DNA of 64,000 nucleotides from Aestuariivivens insulae. Its GTDB lineage: Bacteria > Bacteroidota > Bacteroidia > Flavobacteriales > Flavobacteriaceae. The first letter of the stretch is position 1. Each line of letters starts with the position of its first letter. Shown one piece after another: positions 44,743-53,658 of this stretch. A model generated the notes under the pieces. It was not told where the DNA came from and did no database searches. It worked only from the letters and a program-made list of their open reading frames with translations. Position numbers and translations under genes: made by a program. The stretch spans positions 372,001-436,000 of the forward strand of contig NZ_JAKMCS010000001.1 of the NCBI RefSeq assembly GCF_022662195.1, in the 5' to 3' direction.

Positions 44743-45165
44743 TTATGTTTTGTTCAAAGATTTTAGGAATTCATCTGCTGTCATTACTGGGAGCAGAGAT
44801 TTTTTAAAATCCTTTCCGTTTCTTGTAATTATAATTTCGCAGTCCGATTCCGTTGCACTAAAATATAGTAAAGCGTCTTCAAAATCATTTATTGCTGAAT
44901 TAAGGCCTTTTTCAATTGTGTGTTCGTCCAAAGGGCATATTTTGCTAATTATCTTGAACTTGCGTAATTTTTCTTTGGCAATTTCTGGAGTTTCAAATTT
45001 GGCAAGGAAATAGTTTACTGTTGCAAAGGAGATTGGGGAAACAATCATTGTTAGCTTCCCTTTTTCGGCTAAAGTAGCGATTTTTGCAATTGGATCGTAA
45101 AAAGGTTTCCGTTCTCCTAAGAGGTCCAACATTATATTGGTGTCTATAAAAATTCTCCTGGTCAT
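44743..45165 (-). CDS. PIN domain ribonuclease, VapC-like toxin
   Basis: A 140-residue PIN domain with the acidic residues needed for metal-dependent RNA cleavage: RIFIDTNIMLDLL (Asp at 6 and nearby), the Glu/Asp in NDFEDALLYFSA and the late ITRNGKDFKKS. It is encoded after and overlaps by four bases the small DUF6364-like gene, the standard antitoxin-then-toxin order. The pair is probably a type II toxin-antitoxin system. It sits in a gap between convergent genes, as such loci often do. Confidence 0.85.
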   Translation of the reverse strand: MTRRIFIDTNIMLDLLGERKPFYDPIAKIATLAEKGKLTMIVSPISFATVNYFLAKFETPEIAKEKLRKFKIISKICPLDEHTIEKGLNSAINDFEDALLYFSATESDCEIIITRNGKDFKKSLLPVMTADEFLKSLNKT

Positions 45166-45410
45166 TTATATTTCTCCATTAAATGATCGGAATATTCTTT
45201 TTTATAGTCTAAATTAGTTGGGATTTCAGTTCCTGTAGCTATGCTTTTTACAAAAGGTGAAATCTCAAATTCAGAAGGGTCTTGCTGAGAAGTCAGGGAT
45301 TTTAAATACGCTTCTACAATGCGGGATAAACTCATTTTTTTATTGGAAGCATACGCTTTAGCTTTCTCAATAATCTCTTGATTGAGTTTTAATGTTAACT
45401 TAGTATCCAT
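45162..45410 (-). CDS. DUF6364-like antitoxin
   Basis: An 82-residue protein with an N-terminal KLTLKLNQEIIEKAKAYASNKKMSLSRIVEAYL segment, the strand-helix-helix pattern of ribbon-helix-helix DNA-binding antitoxins (DUF6364). The C-terminal half (SEFEISPFVKSIATGTEIPTNLDYKKEYSDHL) would wrap the toxin. It overlaps the PIN gene by four bases and probably represses the shared promoter. Confidence 0.75.
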   Translation of the reverse strand: MDTKLTLKLNQEIIEKAKAYASNKKMSLSRIVEAYLKSLTSQQDPSEFEISPFVKSIATGTEIPTNLDYKKEYSDHLMEKYK

Positions 45411-45517
45411 GATATTTTGTGCTGTACGTATAAATATAGTGAAATAATCCGTACATTGAATTTGTTGCTGAGTTTTTAGAAGGGATTTGATGCACCCAAC
45501 TAACCATTAATCAATAG

Positions 45518-45904
45518 CTAATTAATAGCAAAAGGTACGCTGAGCTTAAATGTTGGAATAGATACCTTAAATTTTTTGGTTGTGGTAAAGTTAACCATAT
45601 TGTAATGGCCATACATAGCGCCAAAGGGAGAGCTTAACAAACAGCCCGAAGTATAAGTATGGGATTCGCCTGGTTTTAAAACAGGTTTTCTGCCTATAAC
45701 GCCTTCACCGGTTACAATCTCTACATTATTTAGGGCATCCATGATATGCCATTGGCGCGCTAATAATTGTACCGAATCCTTACTTTGGTTTTCAATGGTT
45801 ATGGTGTAGCCAAAAGCATATTGTATTTTATAGTTTTTATAAAAAGAGCCTTCGTAGTTTGTTTCTACAGAAATTTTTATGCCTTTTGTAACTTGTTGAA
45901 CCAT
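45518..45904 (-). CDS. apaG: ApaG domain protein
   Basis: A 128-residue fibronectin-III-like ApaG protein. Matches include TKGIKISVETNYEGS, the YTITIENQSKDSVQLLARQWHIMDALN block, GEGVIGRKPVLKPGESHTYTSGC and the FGAMYGHYNMVN end. E. coli ApaG was linked to Co2+/Mg2+ efflux, but its biochemical role is not settled. It lies between the toxin-antitoxin pair and the T9SS plug gene on the same strand. Confidence 0.93.
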   Translation of the reverse strand: MVQQVTKGIKISVETNYEGSFYKNYKIQYAFGYTITIENQSKDSVQLLARQWHIMDALNNVEIVTGEGVIGRKPVLKPGESHTYTSGCLLSSPFGAMYGHYNMVNFTTTKKFKVSIPTFKLSVPFAIN

Positions 45905-45989
45905 GTTTGTTGCTGATAAACAGTATGTTTAGGTTGGCTAAAATAAGAAATTTTAAGATGCGTAAATTATAAAAACCGTTAAAATGTAT

Positions 45990-47240
45990 TTAATTGGAGA
46001 TGTTAACCGAACTTCCTTCCCCCAAACCGATAATTTTATCGTAACGTGTACCTAAATCGCGATAGTATACTAAAACTTTGTAGTTGTTCTCTGTTTGATA
46101 AAAGTTGCCACTTATCAAACCTTCATCTATAATACCATTAGCATTAACCGCTACATATTTATAATTGTAAAATCCTTGTTTAAGTAAAAGGGCACCGTGG
46201 TATCGATTGGTGTGGTTGTCGTAGGAGAGTTTGGTACTTTCGTCAATCACATAGTTATTGAAATTACCATAAATGTGGATGCTTTTATCTTTAAAGGATT
46301 CGTTAGGTAATAGTGAAAAGTGAACCCAAACATAATCGGCTTCAATGTTTGAGTTATCGGCGTCAATATTCGTTATTAAATAATTACCGTTAATATCTGG
46401 ATTATAGGTGTAAGGTCTTGAGGCTCTTTCAAAATTGGTGAACAAATAATTATGATAAATATCTTCTAAGGCAATACTTTGCACTCCTGTATTGGCAGCT
46501 CTTATATTCTTATTTTCAAAGAATAAGTATTCGTTGCCACCCCAAAAGCTGGATTCAATGTCATATTTATAAATCAATTGGTTGCCTATAGTAAATTGAG
46601 GCTCCAAATTATTAATGGCCGTGTTGAGGTTGTTGTTTTGAACAATAAGGGTTTTCACAGTTTGCTTGGGGTTATTGAGCAGTAGGTTTTTTGGGGAAAT
46701 AACAATTTCTACGCGTTGCTTTTCTTCAATATACTCTATATCCCTTGAGCGTTTTAAAGTGACGCCCACATTGGCCTTGTCTTCATAAATCATAAACTTT
46801 CTAGAAAACACCAAATCGCCATAACTATCAAAAATACTTATAAGGTAGTTGCCCGATACTTTAAGCTTTCGGGTTTGATTGTTGGGTATGGTAAGTTTAT
46901 AATGAGAATATATTTGGTAAGTGTTTAGTGAGTTCTCGTAATTTCTAATGCGTTGGTTGTCGAAACCCTCCATGTATTCTGACCTCACCAAATTTGAAGG
47001 CGTCCAATCAAAATTATGGTGAGTAATTTTATAGTAATAGTCGTCTTCGTTACCGTTAAGGGCATCAAACTCCAAGATGAGATATTCTCCTAATCGTAAT
47101 ACGGGTAATTGGCTTTCTGGGGTGTTGCCTTTAAAATTTATGGTTTTAATATAATCGGGAGGATTAACTTCTTGAACTTGGGAAAATACAAGTGTTTGAA
47201 TTCCTATAAATACAAATAAAATACAAGTGTTAAATGGCAT
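45990..47240 (-). CDS. type IX secretion system plug protein (DUF5103)
   Basis: A 416-residue exported protein from the ATG at 47240 (MPFNTCILFVFIGIQTLVFSQ), with a clear signal peptide; the longer frame adds 11 residues before it. It matches the DUF5103 family, whose member plugs the SprA translocon of the T9SS when no substrate is passing. Recognisable blocks: INFKGNTPESQLPVLRLGEYLILEFDAL near the start, YYKITHHNFDWTPSNL, and the C-terminal YGNFNNY, LLKQGFYNYKYV and FYQTENNYKVLVYYRD. Divergent from nqrA. Confidence 0.88.
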   Translation of the reverse strand: MPFNTCILFVFIGIQTLVFSQVQEVNPPDYIKTINFKGNTPESQLPVLRLGEYLILEFDALNGNEDDYYYKITHHNFDWTPSNLVRSEYMEGFDNQRIRNYENSLNTYQIYSHYKLTIPNNQTRKLKVSGNYLISIFDSYGDLVFSRKFMIYEDKANVGVTLKRSRDIEYIEEKQRVEIVISPKNLLLNNPKQTVKTLIVQNNNLNTAINNLEPQFTIGNQLIYKYDIESSFWGGNEYLFFENKNIRAANTGVQSIALEDIYHNYLFTNFERASRPYTYNPDINGNYLITNIDADNSNIEADYVWVHFSLLPNESFKDKSIHIYGNFNNYVIDESTKLSYDNHTNRYHGALLLKQGFYNYKYVAVNANGIIDEGLISGNFYQTENNYKVLVYYRDLGTRYDKIIGLGEGSSVNISN

Positions 47241-47344
47241 TACTATATGTTGATTTTTGGTAAATATAAACAAAATTCATTCCTAAAATAGAAAGGCTGT
47301 TTTTTGAAATAAAATTATAAGTCTTTTTTATAAAAACTGTGTTA

Positions 47345-47360
47345 TAAATTTGTATTTTTG
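47345..47360 (+). promoter_or_regulatory. overlapping -7 boxes before the nqr operon
   Basis: TAAATTTG (47345-47352) and TATTTTTG (47353-47360) both fit TAnnTTTG, about 40 bases before the nqrA ATG. No perfect -33 box was found at the proper spacing. Confidence 0.4.
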
Positions 47361-47398
47361 CAGCGATTTTTAGACAACTAATATTCAATAAAGTAAAT

Positions 47399-48754
47399 AT
47401 GTCAAACGACATTCGAATTAAAAAAGGTCTGGATATTAAACTTAAAGGTAAGGCTGAAAAAACTGTAGAACAGGCAATTATCAGCAACTACTGCACCGTT
47501 AGACCAGAAGATTTTCATGGCACTATTCCTAAACTTATCGCAAAAGAAGGTACCCAGGTAAAAGCTGGGGGAATTTTGTTTCATGATAAGTCTAACGAAG
47601 CAATTAAGTTTGTATCTCCAGTTTCGGGTAAGGTGATCGAAGTGGTCCGTGGACCCAAAAGACGCATTGATGCAATTAAGATCGAAGCCGATAAAACACA
47701 GGACTATCAAGATTATGGTAAGTTCGATTTAGATACGGCATCGCCAGAAGCGATAAAGGCACATTTGTTGGCATCAGGCTGTTGGCCTTTTGTAAAACAA
47801 CGTCCTTACGATGTAATAGCCAATCCTAATAAGTTACCAAAAGCGATTTTTATTTCTGGTTATGCCAGTGCACCTTTAGCTGCCGATTTAGATTTTACGC
47901 TTCAAGGGAAAGAAACCGAGTTACAAGAGGCCATAACTGCTTTAGGTAAGCTTACTGAGGGCAAAGTACATGTGTCGGTTGGAAAAACATCCAATTCACC
48001 ATTGGCAGGTTTGTCGGGTATCATGTTGCATAAAGTGTCTGGCCCACATCCGTCGGGTAATGTAGGTACGCAAATCAATAAAATTGATCCAATTAATAAA
48101 GGAGAAACCGTTTGGACGGTTAATCCGCAAGATTTGGTGATTATAGGTGAGTTGCTTTTAACAGGTAAATTTAATGCAGAACGTGTTGTAGCCTTGGCTG
48201 GGTCTTCTATTGAAAAACCAAGATATTTTAAAACCCTTATAGGTAGTGAGGTGTCTACTATGGTTTACGATAAAGGTATTGCTAAGGATGCTAATGCACG
48301 CATTATTTCTGGTAATGTTTTATCAGGCAAACATATAAAGCCAGATGGAGCATTGGATTATTACAGTAATGTGATTTCTGTGATTCCTGAAGGTGACGAT
48401 TATGAGTTTTTTGGTTGGAACAAGCCAGTTTTCAATAAAATATCAACGTCAAGAGCACTTACATTTTCGTGGTTAAATCCAAAAAAGGAATACGATTTAA
48501 ATACTAATACTAATGGTGAACACCGCGCTTTTGTAGTGACAGGTGGTTACGAAGAGGTGTTTCCTTTAGATATATACCCAATGCAAGTATTAAAAGCCTG
48601 TATGTATAAGGATTTAGATGAAATGGAAGCTTTAGGAATGTATGAAGTAGCACCTGAAGATTTTGCATTAACAGAATTTATTTGTGTGTCCAAACAACCA
48701 CATCAAAAAATAATAAGAGAAGGTTTAGACTTAATGCTTAAAGAGATAGGATAA
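47399..48754 (+). CDS. nqrA: Na+-translocating NADH:quinone reductase subunit A
   Basis: Soluble subunit of the Na+-NQR complex, an RnfC-like protein at the cytoplasmic side near the quinone site. The 451 residues begin with the usual IRIKKGLDIKLKGKAEK, a biotinyl-lipoyl-like fold (VKAGGILFHDKSNEAIKFVSPVSGKV), followed by the nucleotide-fold-like region with SPLAGLSGIMLHKVSGPHPSGNVGTQI and DPINKGETVWTVNPQDLVIIGELLL. Lacks iron-sulphur cysteines, as in other NqrA. The stop overlaps the nqrB start by one base. Confidence 0.96.
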   Translation: MSNDIRIKKGLDIKLKGKAEKTVEQAIISNYCTVRPEDFHGTIPKLIAKEGTQVKAGGILFHDKSNEAIKFVSPVSGKVIEVVRGPKRRIDAIKIEADKTQDYQDYGKFDLDTASPEAIKAHLLASGCWPFVKQRPYDVIANPNKLPKAIFISGYASAPLAADLDFTLQGKETELQEAITALGKLTEGKVHVSVGKTSNSPLAGLSGIMLHKVSGPHPSGNVGTQINKIDPINKGETVWTVNPQDLVIIGELLLTGKFNAERVVALAGSSIEKPRYFKTLIGSEVSTMVYDKGIAKDANARIISGNVLSGKHIKPDGALDYYSNVISVIPEGDDYEFFGWNKPVFNKISTSRALTFSWLNPKKEYDLNTNTNGEHRAFVVTGGYEEVFPLDIYPMQVLKACMYKDLDEMEALGMYEVAPEDFALTEFICVSKQPHQKIIREGLDLMLKEIG

Positions 48755-49980
48755 TGGGTTTAAAAAGGAGATTACATATTTTAAAACGTAGGTATAGAGG
48801 TACTAAAATGGCACCTGCTTTCAATGCTATTCATACGTTTTTGTTTTTACCAGATGAGACTACTCACAGCGGTACACATATTAAAGTAGCCGATGATTTA
48901 AAACGTACGATGAATACCGTTATCATGGCTATGATACCATGTTTGATTTTTGGTATGTTCAATGCCGGGTATCAACATCATTTAGCTTTAGGGGAAATAG
49001 AGGCCGTAACACAAGGTTTTTTCAGTGCAGAATTTTGGACACTGGATAACTTTATGGTTGGTTTCTGGAAAATATTGCCATTGGTTATTGTATCGTATGG
49101 TGTTGGTCTAGGTATAGAATTCATATTTGCCATTATAAAAGGTCATGAAGTAGAAGAGGGGTATTTGGTAACCGGTATGTTGGTACCATTAATTGTACCA
49201 GTAGATATACCATTGTGGATGCTAGCAGTAGCTGTTATTTTTGGAGTTGTAATAGGGAAAGAGGTTTTTGGTGGCACAGGGATGAACATTCTTAACCCTG
49301 CTTTAACCATAAGAGCCTTTTTGTTTTTTGCTTATCCAACTTGGATGTCTGGAGATAAAGTATGGGTTCATGGTGCTGTAGAGCGCGATCAATTGATTGC
49401 TTCAGGTCAGAATTTAGATGCGATCTCTGGAGAAACCATTTTAGGTAGTTTGGCACAAGGTAAAGCAGCTGGTTATGAAATAGCAGATATGTTTTTAGGG
49501 TTTATACCAGGCTCGGTTGGAGAAACCTCCACCTTGTTAATTTTATTAGGAGGCCTATTTTTAATCTTTACTAAAATAGGAAGCTGGAGAATTATGTTAT
49601 CTTCAGCATTGGGAGCCATAGTAATGGGCTTGATCTTCAACGGCGTTGTAGATTCTGGTATTATTTCAGAAGGTAGTAAGTTTTATGGCTTGATGAGTAC
49701 CACTTGGTGGCATCATTTATTAATAGGTGGTTTTGCATTTGGTACCGTATTTATGGCTACAGACCCTGTAACGGCAGCACAAACCAATAAAGGAAAATGG
49801 GTTTACGGATTTTTAGTAGGATTTATTTCAATTCTCATTCGTGTATTCAACCCAGCATACCCAGAAGGAGTAATGTTAGCCATATTATTAATGAACGTTT
49901 TCGCACCCACAATCGATCATTATGTGGTTCAGGGTAATGTTAAAAGAAGAAAGAAACGTCTTAAAGTTAAAACGGCTTAA
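48754..49980 (+). CDS. nqrB: Na+-translocating NADH:quinone reductase subunit B
   Basis: Main membrane subunit for Na+ passage; carries a covalent FMN and riboflavin. The 408 residues show about ten hydrophobic segments, MLVPLIVPVDIPLWM, FGGTGMNILNPALTIRAFLFFAYP and MATDPVTA. The flavinylation site is D222-AISGE-T228: Thr228 is at the expected place, but the usual SGAT reads SGET. ApbE, encoded at 62008, would attach the FMN. Overlaps nqrA by one base; 3 bp before nqrC. Confidence 0.96.
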   Translation: MGLKRRLHILKRRYRGTKMAPAFNAIHTFLFLPDETTHSGTHIKVADDLKRTMNTVIMAMIPCLIFGMFNAGYQHHLALGEIEAVTQGFFSAEFWTLDNFMVGFWKILPLVIVSYGVGLGIEFIFAIIKGHEVEEGYLVTGMLVPLIVPVDIPLWMLAVAVIFGVVIGKEVFGGTGMNILNPALTIRAFLFFAYPTWMSGDKVWVHGAVERDQLIASGQNLDAISGETILGSLAQGKAAGYEIADMFLGFIPGSVGETSTLLILLGGLFLIFTKIGSWRIMLSSALGAIVMGLIFNGVVDSGIISEGSKFYGLMSTTWWHHLLIGGFAFGTVFMATDPVTAAQTNKGKWVYGFLVGFISILIRVFNPAYPEGVMLAILLMNVFAPTIDHYVVQGNVKRRKKRLKVKTA

Positions 49981-49983
49981 ATT

Positions 49984-50730
49984 ATGAGCAATAGAACAGA
50001 AAGTAATGGATATACTATACTATTCGCTATTGGAATGGTAGTAGTTGTTGGATCGCTATTGGCCTTTGCAGCTTCGGCATTAAAGCCCAATATTGATGAA
50101 AATAAGCGTTTAGAAAAGCAGCAAAATATTTTGTATGCTATGGGAGTTAACGAAAATGATGAAAGTAGTGCCAATTTTGTGTCTACAGAAGATGCTCCAC
50201 AATTATTTGAAAAATACATCACCAAACAATTGGTTATTCAAGGCGATAAAGTAACCGAAGACGACCAGGCTTATTTAATAGATGTTAAGAAGGAGCAAGC
50301 TAATGCTAAAGCGGGGTTAGAAAGAAGGTTGCCTTTGTTTATTGGAGAGAAAGATGGTAAAACCTATTATATCGCTCCCATTAGAGGAAAAGGGCTTTGG
50401 GATGCTATATGGGCCTACGTTGCTATGGATGAAAACATGGTAGTACAAGGGGCGTATTTTGACCATAAAGGAGAAACACCTGGATTGGGAGCCAACATTA
50501 AACAGCGATTCTTTATGGACGATTTTATTGGAGAACATTTAAAATCCAATGGAGCGTTTAAAGGTATTGATGTGGCTAAAGGTAATGCCGATCCTAAAAA
50601 TGAAGATAAAACAGATAATGAGGTAGATGCTATAGCTGGAGCTACTATTACAGGAAATGGTGTTTCGGCAATGATAAAAAGCGACTTAAAGCTTTATGTA
50701 CCTTATTTCGAAAACTTAAAAAACAATTAA
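49984..50730 (+). CDS. nqrC: Na+-translocating NADH:quinone reductase subunit C
   Basis: FMN-binding subunit with one N-terminal membrane helix (TILFAIGMVVVVGSLLAFAASAL) and a periplasmic FMN-binding domain, 248 residues. The flavinylation motif is D215-AIAGA-T221, with Thr221 as the FMN site. Also visible: YIAPIRGKGLWDAIWAYVAMD and FDHKGETPGLGANI. Electrons pass from NqrF via NqrD/E to this FMN. Only three bases separate it from the genes on either side. Confidence 0.96.
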   Translation: MSNRTESNGYTILFAIGMVVVVGSLLAFAASALKPNIDENKRLEKQQNILYAMGVNENDESSANFVSTEDAPQLFEKYITKQLVIQGDKVTEDDQAYLIDVKKEQANAKAGLERRLPLFIGEKDGKTYYIAPIRGKGLWDAIWAYVAMDENMVVQGAYFDHKGETPGLGANIKQRFFMDDFIGEHLKSNGAFKGIDVAKGNADPKNEDKTDNEVDAIAGATITGNGVSAMIKSDLKLYVPYFENLKNN

Positions 50731-50733
50731 TCT

Positions 50734-51381
50734 ATGGGACTTTTATCAAAGAAAGACACTAAGTTAATATTAGACCCTTTAGCAGACAATAACCCAATTA
50801 CCATTCAAGTACTGGGGATATGTTCAGCTTTAGCAATTACAGCAGAGCTAAAGGCTTCGATAGTAATGGCTATTTCTGTATTATTTGTTTTGGGAGTAGG
50901 TAATGTGGTTATTTCATTAATGCGCAACATTATACCTTCAAAAATTAGAATTATAGTGCAACTTGTTGTTGTTGCTGCTTTAGTAATTATAGTAGACCAA
51001 GTGTTAAAAGCTTTTGCTTACGAGTTAAGTAAAACCTTATCGGTTTTTGTGGGCTTAATTATTACCAACTGTATTATTATGGGACGTTTTGAAGCTTTTG
51101 CTTTGGGTAATGGCCCTTGGCGCTCATTTTTAGATGGTGTTGGTAATGCAGCTGGATATGGTGTTATACTTATAATTGTTGGTTTCTTTAGGGAATTGTT
51201 AGGTTCTGGAACCTTATTGGGCTTTAAAGTGTTAGGAGATCCAATTGAAAAAACTGGAATATATGCCATAGGGTATGAAAACAATGGGTTTATGTTGTTA
51301 TCTCCAATGGCTCTAATTGTAGTTGGAATTATTATTTGGGTGCAACGTTCTAAAAATAAAGCATTAATTGAAGATCATTAA
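50734..51381 (+). CDS. nqrD: Na+-translocating NADH:quinone reductase subunit D
   Basis: A 215-residue membrane subunit with six hydrophobic helices. Together with NqrE it holds a 2Fe-2S cluster at the membrane centre; its two key cysteines are in VLGICSALAITAELK and IITNCIIMGRFEAFA. Other family blocks: DQVLKAFAYELSKTLSVFVGLI and FLDGVGNAAGYGVILIIVGFFREL. The gap to nqrE is 72 bp and contains short direct repeats. Confidence 0.96.
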   Translation: MGLLSKKDTKLILDPLADNNPITIQVLGICSALAITAELKASIVMAISVLFVLGVGNVVISLMRNIIPSKIRIIVQLVVVAALVIIVDQVLKAFAYELSKTLSVFVGLIITNCIIMGRFEAFALGNGPWRSFLDGVGNAAGYGVILIIVGFFRELLGSGTLLGFKVLGDPIEKTGIYAIGYENNGFMLLSPMALIVVGIIIWVQRSKNKALIEDH

Positions 51382-51388
51382 TAAGTAA

Positions 51389-51413
51389 GCAGTTTGCAGT
51401 TGCAGTATGCAGT
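51389..51413. repeat. GCAGT direct repeats between nqrD and nqrE
   Basis: Four GCAGT copies start at 51389, 51396, 51402 and 51409, in the only gap longer than three bases inside the nqr operon. No terminator hairpin is seen, so transcription probably reads through. Confidence 0.6.
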
Positions 51414-51453
51414 ATCACTGTATATTAAAACTGAGACTGAAAACTAAAAGAAT

Positions 51454-52206
51454 ATGGAACATATAGAATTATTTTTCAAATCAATATTTATAGATAACAT
51501 GGTATTTGCCACGTTCTTGGGAATGTGCTCTTACTTAGCTGTATCTAAAAAAGTAAGTACAGCAGTTGGTCTTGGTGCAGCTGTAATATTTGTATTGGCT
51601 ATTACAGTGCCTTTAAACTGGTTACTAGATCAATATTTACTGCAACCAGGAGCTTTGGTTTGGTTAGGTGAAGACTATGCGTCTTACGATTTAAGTTTCT
51701 TGTCATTCATTATGTTTATTGCCACGATCGCTACTATGGTACAATTGGTAGAGATTGTAGTTGAAAAATTTTCACCATCATTATATAATTCTCTTGGTAT
51801 TTTCTTGCCGCTTATTGCGGTTAACTGTGCTATTCTTGGGGGATCGTTATTCATGCAATCGCGTGAAATACCAACATTAGGTCTAGCTACAGTATATGGT
51901 ATTGGGTCTGGTATAGGATGGTTTTTAGCTATTTTGGCTATTGCTGCCATTCGTGAAAAAATAAGATATTCTAATGTACCTCCCGCCTTAAGAGGTTTAG
52001 GAATTACTTTCATTACTACAGGTTTAATGGCTATAGGTTTTATGAGTTTTGGAGGCATGCTTACAGGGGGAGACGATGCAGGAAAGAAAGAAGACAAAAC
52101 AGTTGTTGTTGAAGAACAAAAAGAAGAGTCAGTGGAAGTAGCTTCGGTTACTACTAAATCTGAAGAAGAAAAAGAGTTATCAAACACTATTAAAGTAAAT
52201 GAGTAA
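51454..52206 (+). CDS. nqrE: Na+-translocating NADH:quinone reductase subunit E, with C-terminal tail
   Basis: Membrane subunit paralogous to NqrD, six hydrophobic helices, with the two cluster cysteines in [11 protein letters not shown] and [13 protein letters not shown]. Typical NqrE has about 200 residues and ends after a segment like [10 protein letters not shown]. Here a hydrophilic tail of about 46 residues (205-250) follows, rich in Glu, Lys and Val. It may contact NqrF or be a flexible extra. The stop overlaps the annotated nqrF start by eight bases. Confidence 0.95.
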   Translation: MEHIELFFKSIFIDNMVFATFLGMCSYLAVSKKVSTAVGLGAAVIFVLAITVPLNWLLDQYLLQPGALVWLGEDYASYDLSFLSFIMFIATIATMVQLVEIVVEKFSPSLYNSLGIFLPLIAVNCAILGGSLFMQSREIPTLGLATVYGIGSGIGWFLAILAIAAIREKIRYSNVPPALRGLGITFITTGLMAIGFMSFGGMLTGGDDAGKKEDKTVVVEEQKEESVEVASVTTKSEEEKELSNTIKVNE

Positions 52207-53515
52207 CATGATTTTAGCCGCAGGTACAGCAGGAACCATAGCCGTAACGGTAGTAGCATTTTTAATTATTACCTTGTTATTGGTTGCGTTATTACTAGTA
52301 GTAAAAGAAAAGTTATCGCCATCTGGCCCAGTAAAGATTACCATAAATGGTGAGAAGGAAATTGAGGTGGCATCTGGAGACAGCTTGCTCTCTACCTTAG
52401 GGGGGCAAAAAATATTTTTACCATCGGCTTGTGGAGGTGGTGGTACTTGTATCCAATGTGAGTGCCATGTCTTAGCAGGAGGAGGAGAAGCACTTCCTAC
52501 CGAGACGCCGCATTTCACCCGTAAAGAATTACAACACGGAGCCCGTTTAGCCTGTCAGGTTAAAGTAAAGCAGGATATGGACATTACCATTCCAGAAGAA
52601 GTGTTTGGTATTAAAAAATGGGAAGCTACTGTTGTTAGAAACTATAACGTAGCCTCATTTATTAAAGAGTTTGTGGTTGAAATCCCCGAGGATATGAACT
52701 ATAAGGCAGGGGGGTATATCCAAATTGAAATACCACCATGTGAAATTAAATATTCCGATATAGATATCACAGCACATCCAGAAGAGCATGAAACGCCAGA
52801 TAAATTTCAAGCTGAATGGGATAAGTTTGGTCTATGGCCTTTAGTAATGAAGAATGATGAGACTGTAGAAAGAGCCTACTCGATGGCCTCTTTCCCAGCA
52901 GAAGGACGTGAGATCATGCTAAACGTGCGTATTGCTACCCCACCATGGGATCGAGCTAAAAATGGTTGGATGGACGTTAATCCGGGAGTAGCGTCATCGT
53001 TTATATTTGCGCAAAAGCCAGGAGATAAAGTAACCATTTCTGGACCTTACGGTGAGTTCTTTATCAACGAGTCTGAAAGTGAAATGCTTTATGTTGGTGG
53101 TGGTGCAGGTATGGCACCAATGCGTTCGCACTTATATCATTTGTTTAAAACCTTAAGGACAGGGCGTAAAGTGACCTATTGGTATGGAGGTCGTTCTAAG
53201 CGCGAGCTATTCTATTTAGACCATTTCTATCAATTGGAAAAAGAGTTCCCGAACTTTAGATTCTTCTTGGCCTTATCTGAACCCTTACCGGAAGATAACT
53301 GGAAAGTAAAAGAAGATATCGATTCGCCAGGAGATGGTTTTGTGGGCTTCATCCATAATTGTGTAATCGACAATTATTTAAGTAAACACGATGCGCCTGA
53401 AGATATCGAATTGTATTTCTGTGGACCTCCATTAATGAACAAGGCTGTACAGAAAATGGGAGAAGATTTTGGTATCCCAGATGAGCATATCCGATTTGAC
53501 GACTTTGGTGGATAG
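52199..53515 (+). CDS. nqrF: Na+-translocating NADH:quinone reductase subunit F
   Basis: NADH-oxidising entry subunit. A single N-terminal membrane helix precedes a 2Fe-2S ferredoxin domain with Cys78, Cys84, Cys87 and Cys119; the spacing equals that known for Vibrio cholerae NqrF (70, 76, 79, 111). FAD domain: [13 protein letters not shown] domain: [16 protein letters not shown] and [13 protein letters not shown]. 438 residues; the second ATG at 52208 ([10 protein letters not shown]), just after the nqrE stop, is an equally plausible start. Ends in a strong terminator. Confidence 0.97.
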   Translation: MSNMILAAGTAGTIAVTVVAFLIITLLLVALLLVVKEKLSPSGPVKITINGEKEIEVASGDSLLSTLGGQKIFLPSACGGGGTCIQCECHVLAGGGEALPTETPHFTRKELQHGARLACQVKVKQDMDITIPEEVFGIKKWEATVVRNYNVASFIKEFVVEIPEDMNYKAGGYIQIEIPPCEIKYSDIDITAHPEEHETPDKFQAEWDKFGLWPLVMKNDETVERAYSMASFPAEGREIMLNVRIATPPWDRAKNGWMDVNPGVASSFIFAQKPGDKVTISGPYGEFFINESESEMLYVGGGAGMAPMRSHLYHLFKTLRTGRKVTYWYGGRSKRELFYLDHFYQLEKEFPNFRFFLALSEPLPEDNWKVKEDIDSPGDGFVGFIHNCVIDNYLSKHDAPEDIELYFCGPPLMNKAVQKMGEDFGIPDEHIRFDDFGG

Positions 53516-53570
53516 ACCGTTGTCTTGATAAAATAGTATTCTGAGCAGAGTCGAGGAATTTATATAAATT

Positions 53571-53600
53571 AAACCCCAATGCCTAAGCATTGGGGTTTTT
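53571..53600 (+). terminator. terminator of the nqr operon
   Basis: A perfect 12-bp stem (AAACCCCAATGC/GCATTGGGGTTT) with a CTAA loop and following T's, 56 bases after the nqrF stop. Confidence 0.9.
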
Positions 53601-53658
53601 CATTCTCTATAACTCATGATTAATTATTAATTATTCATTATTAACTATTCATTGTTCA

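Noticed and set aside
44564-45013. 149-codon plus-strand frame across the DUF6695 end and the PIN gene
   Set aside because: It overlaps two better-supported genes; the second half is antisense to the PIN domain and has no motif.
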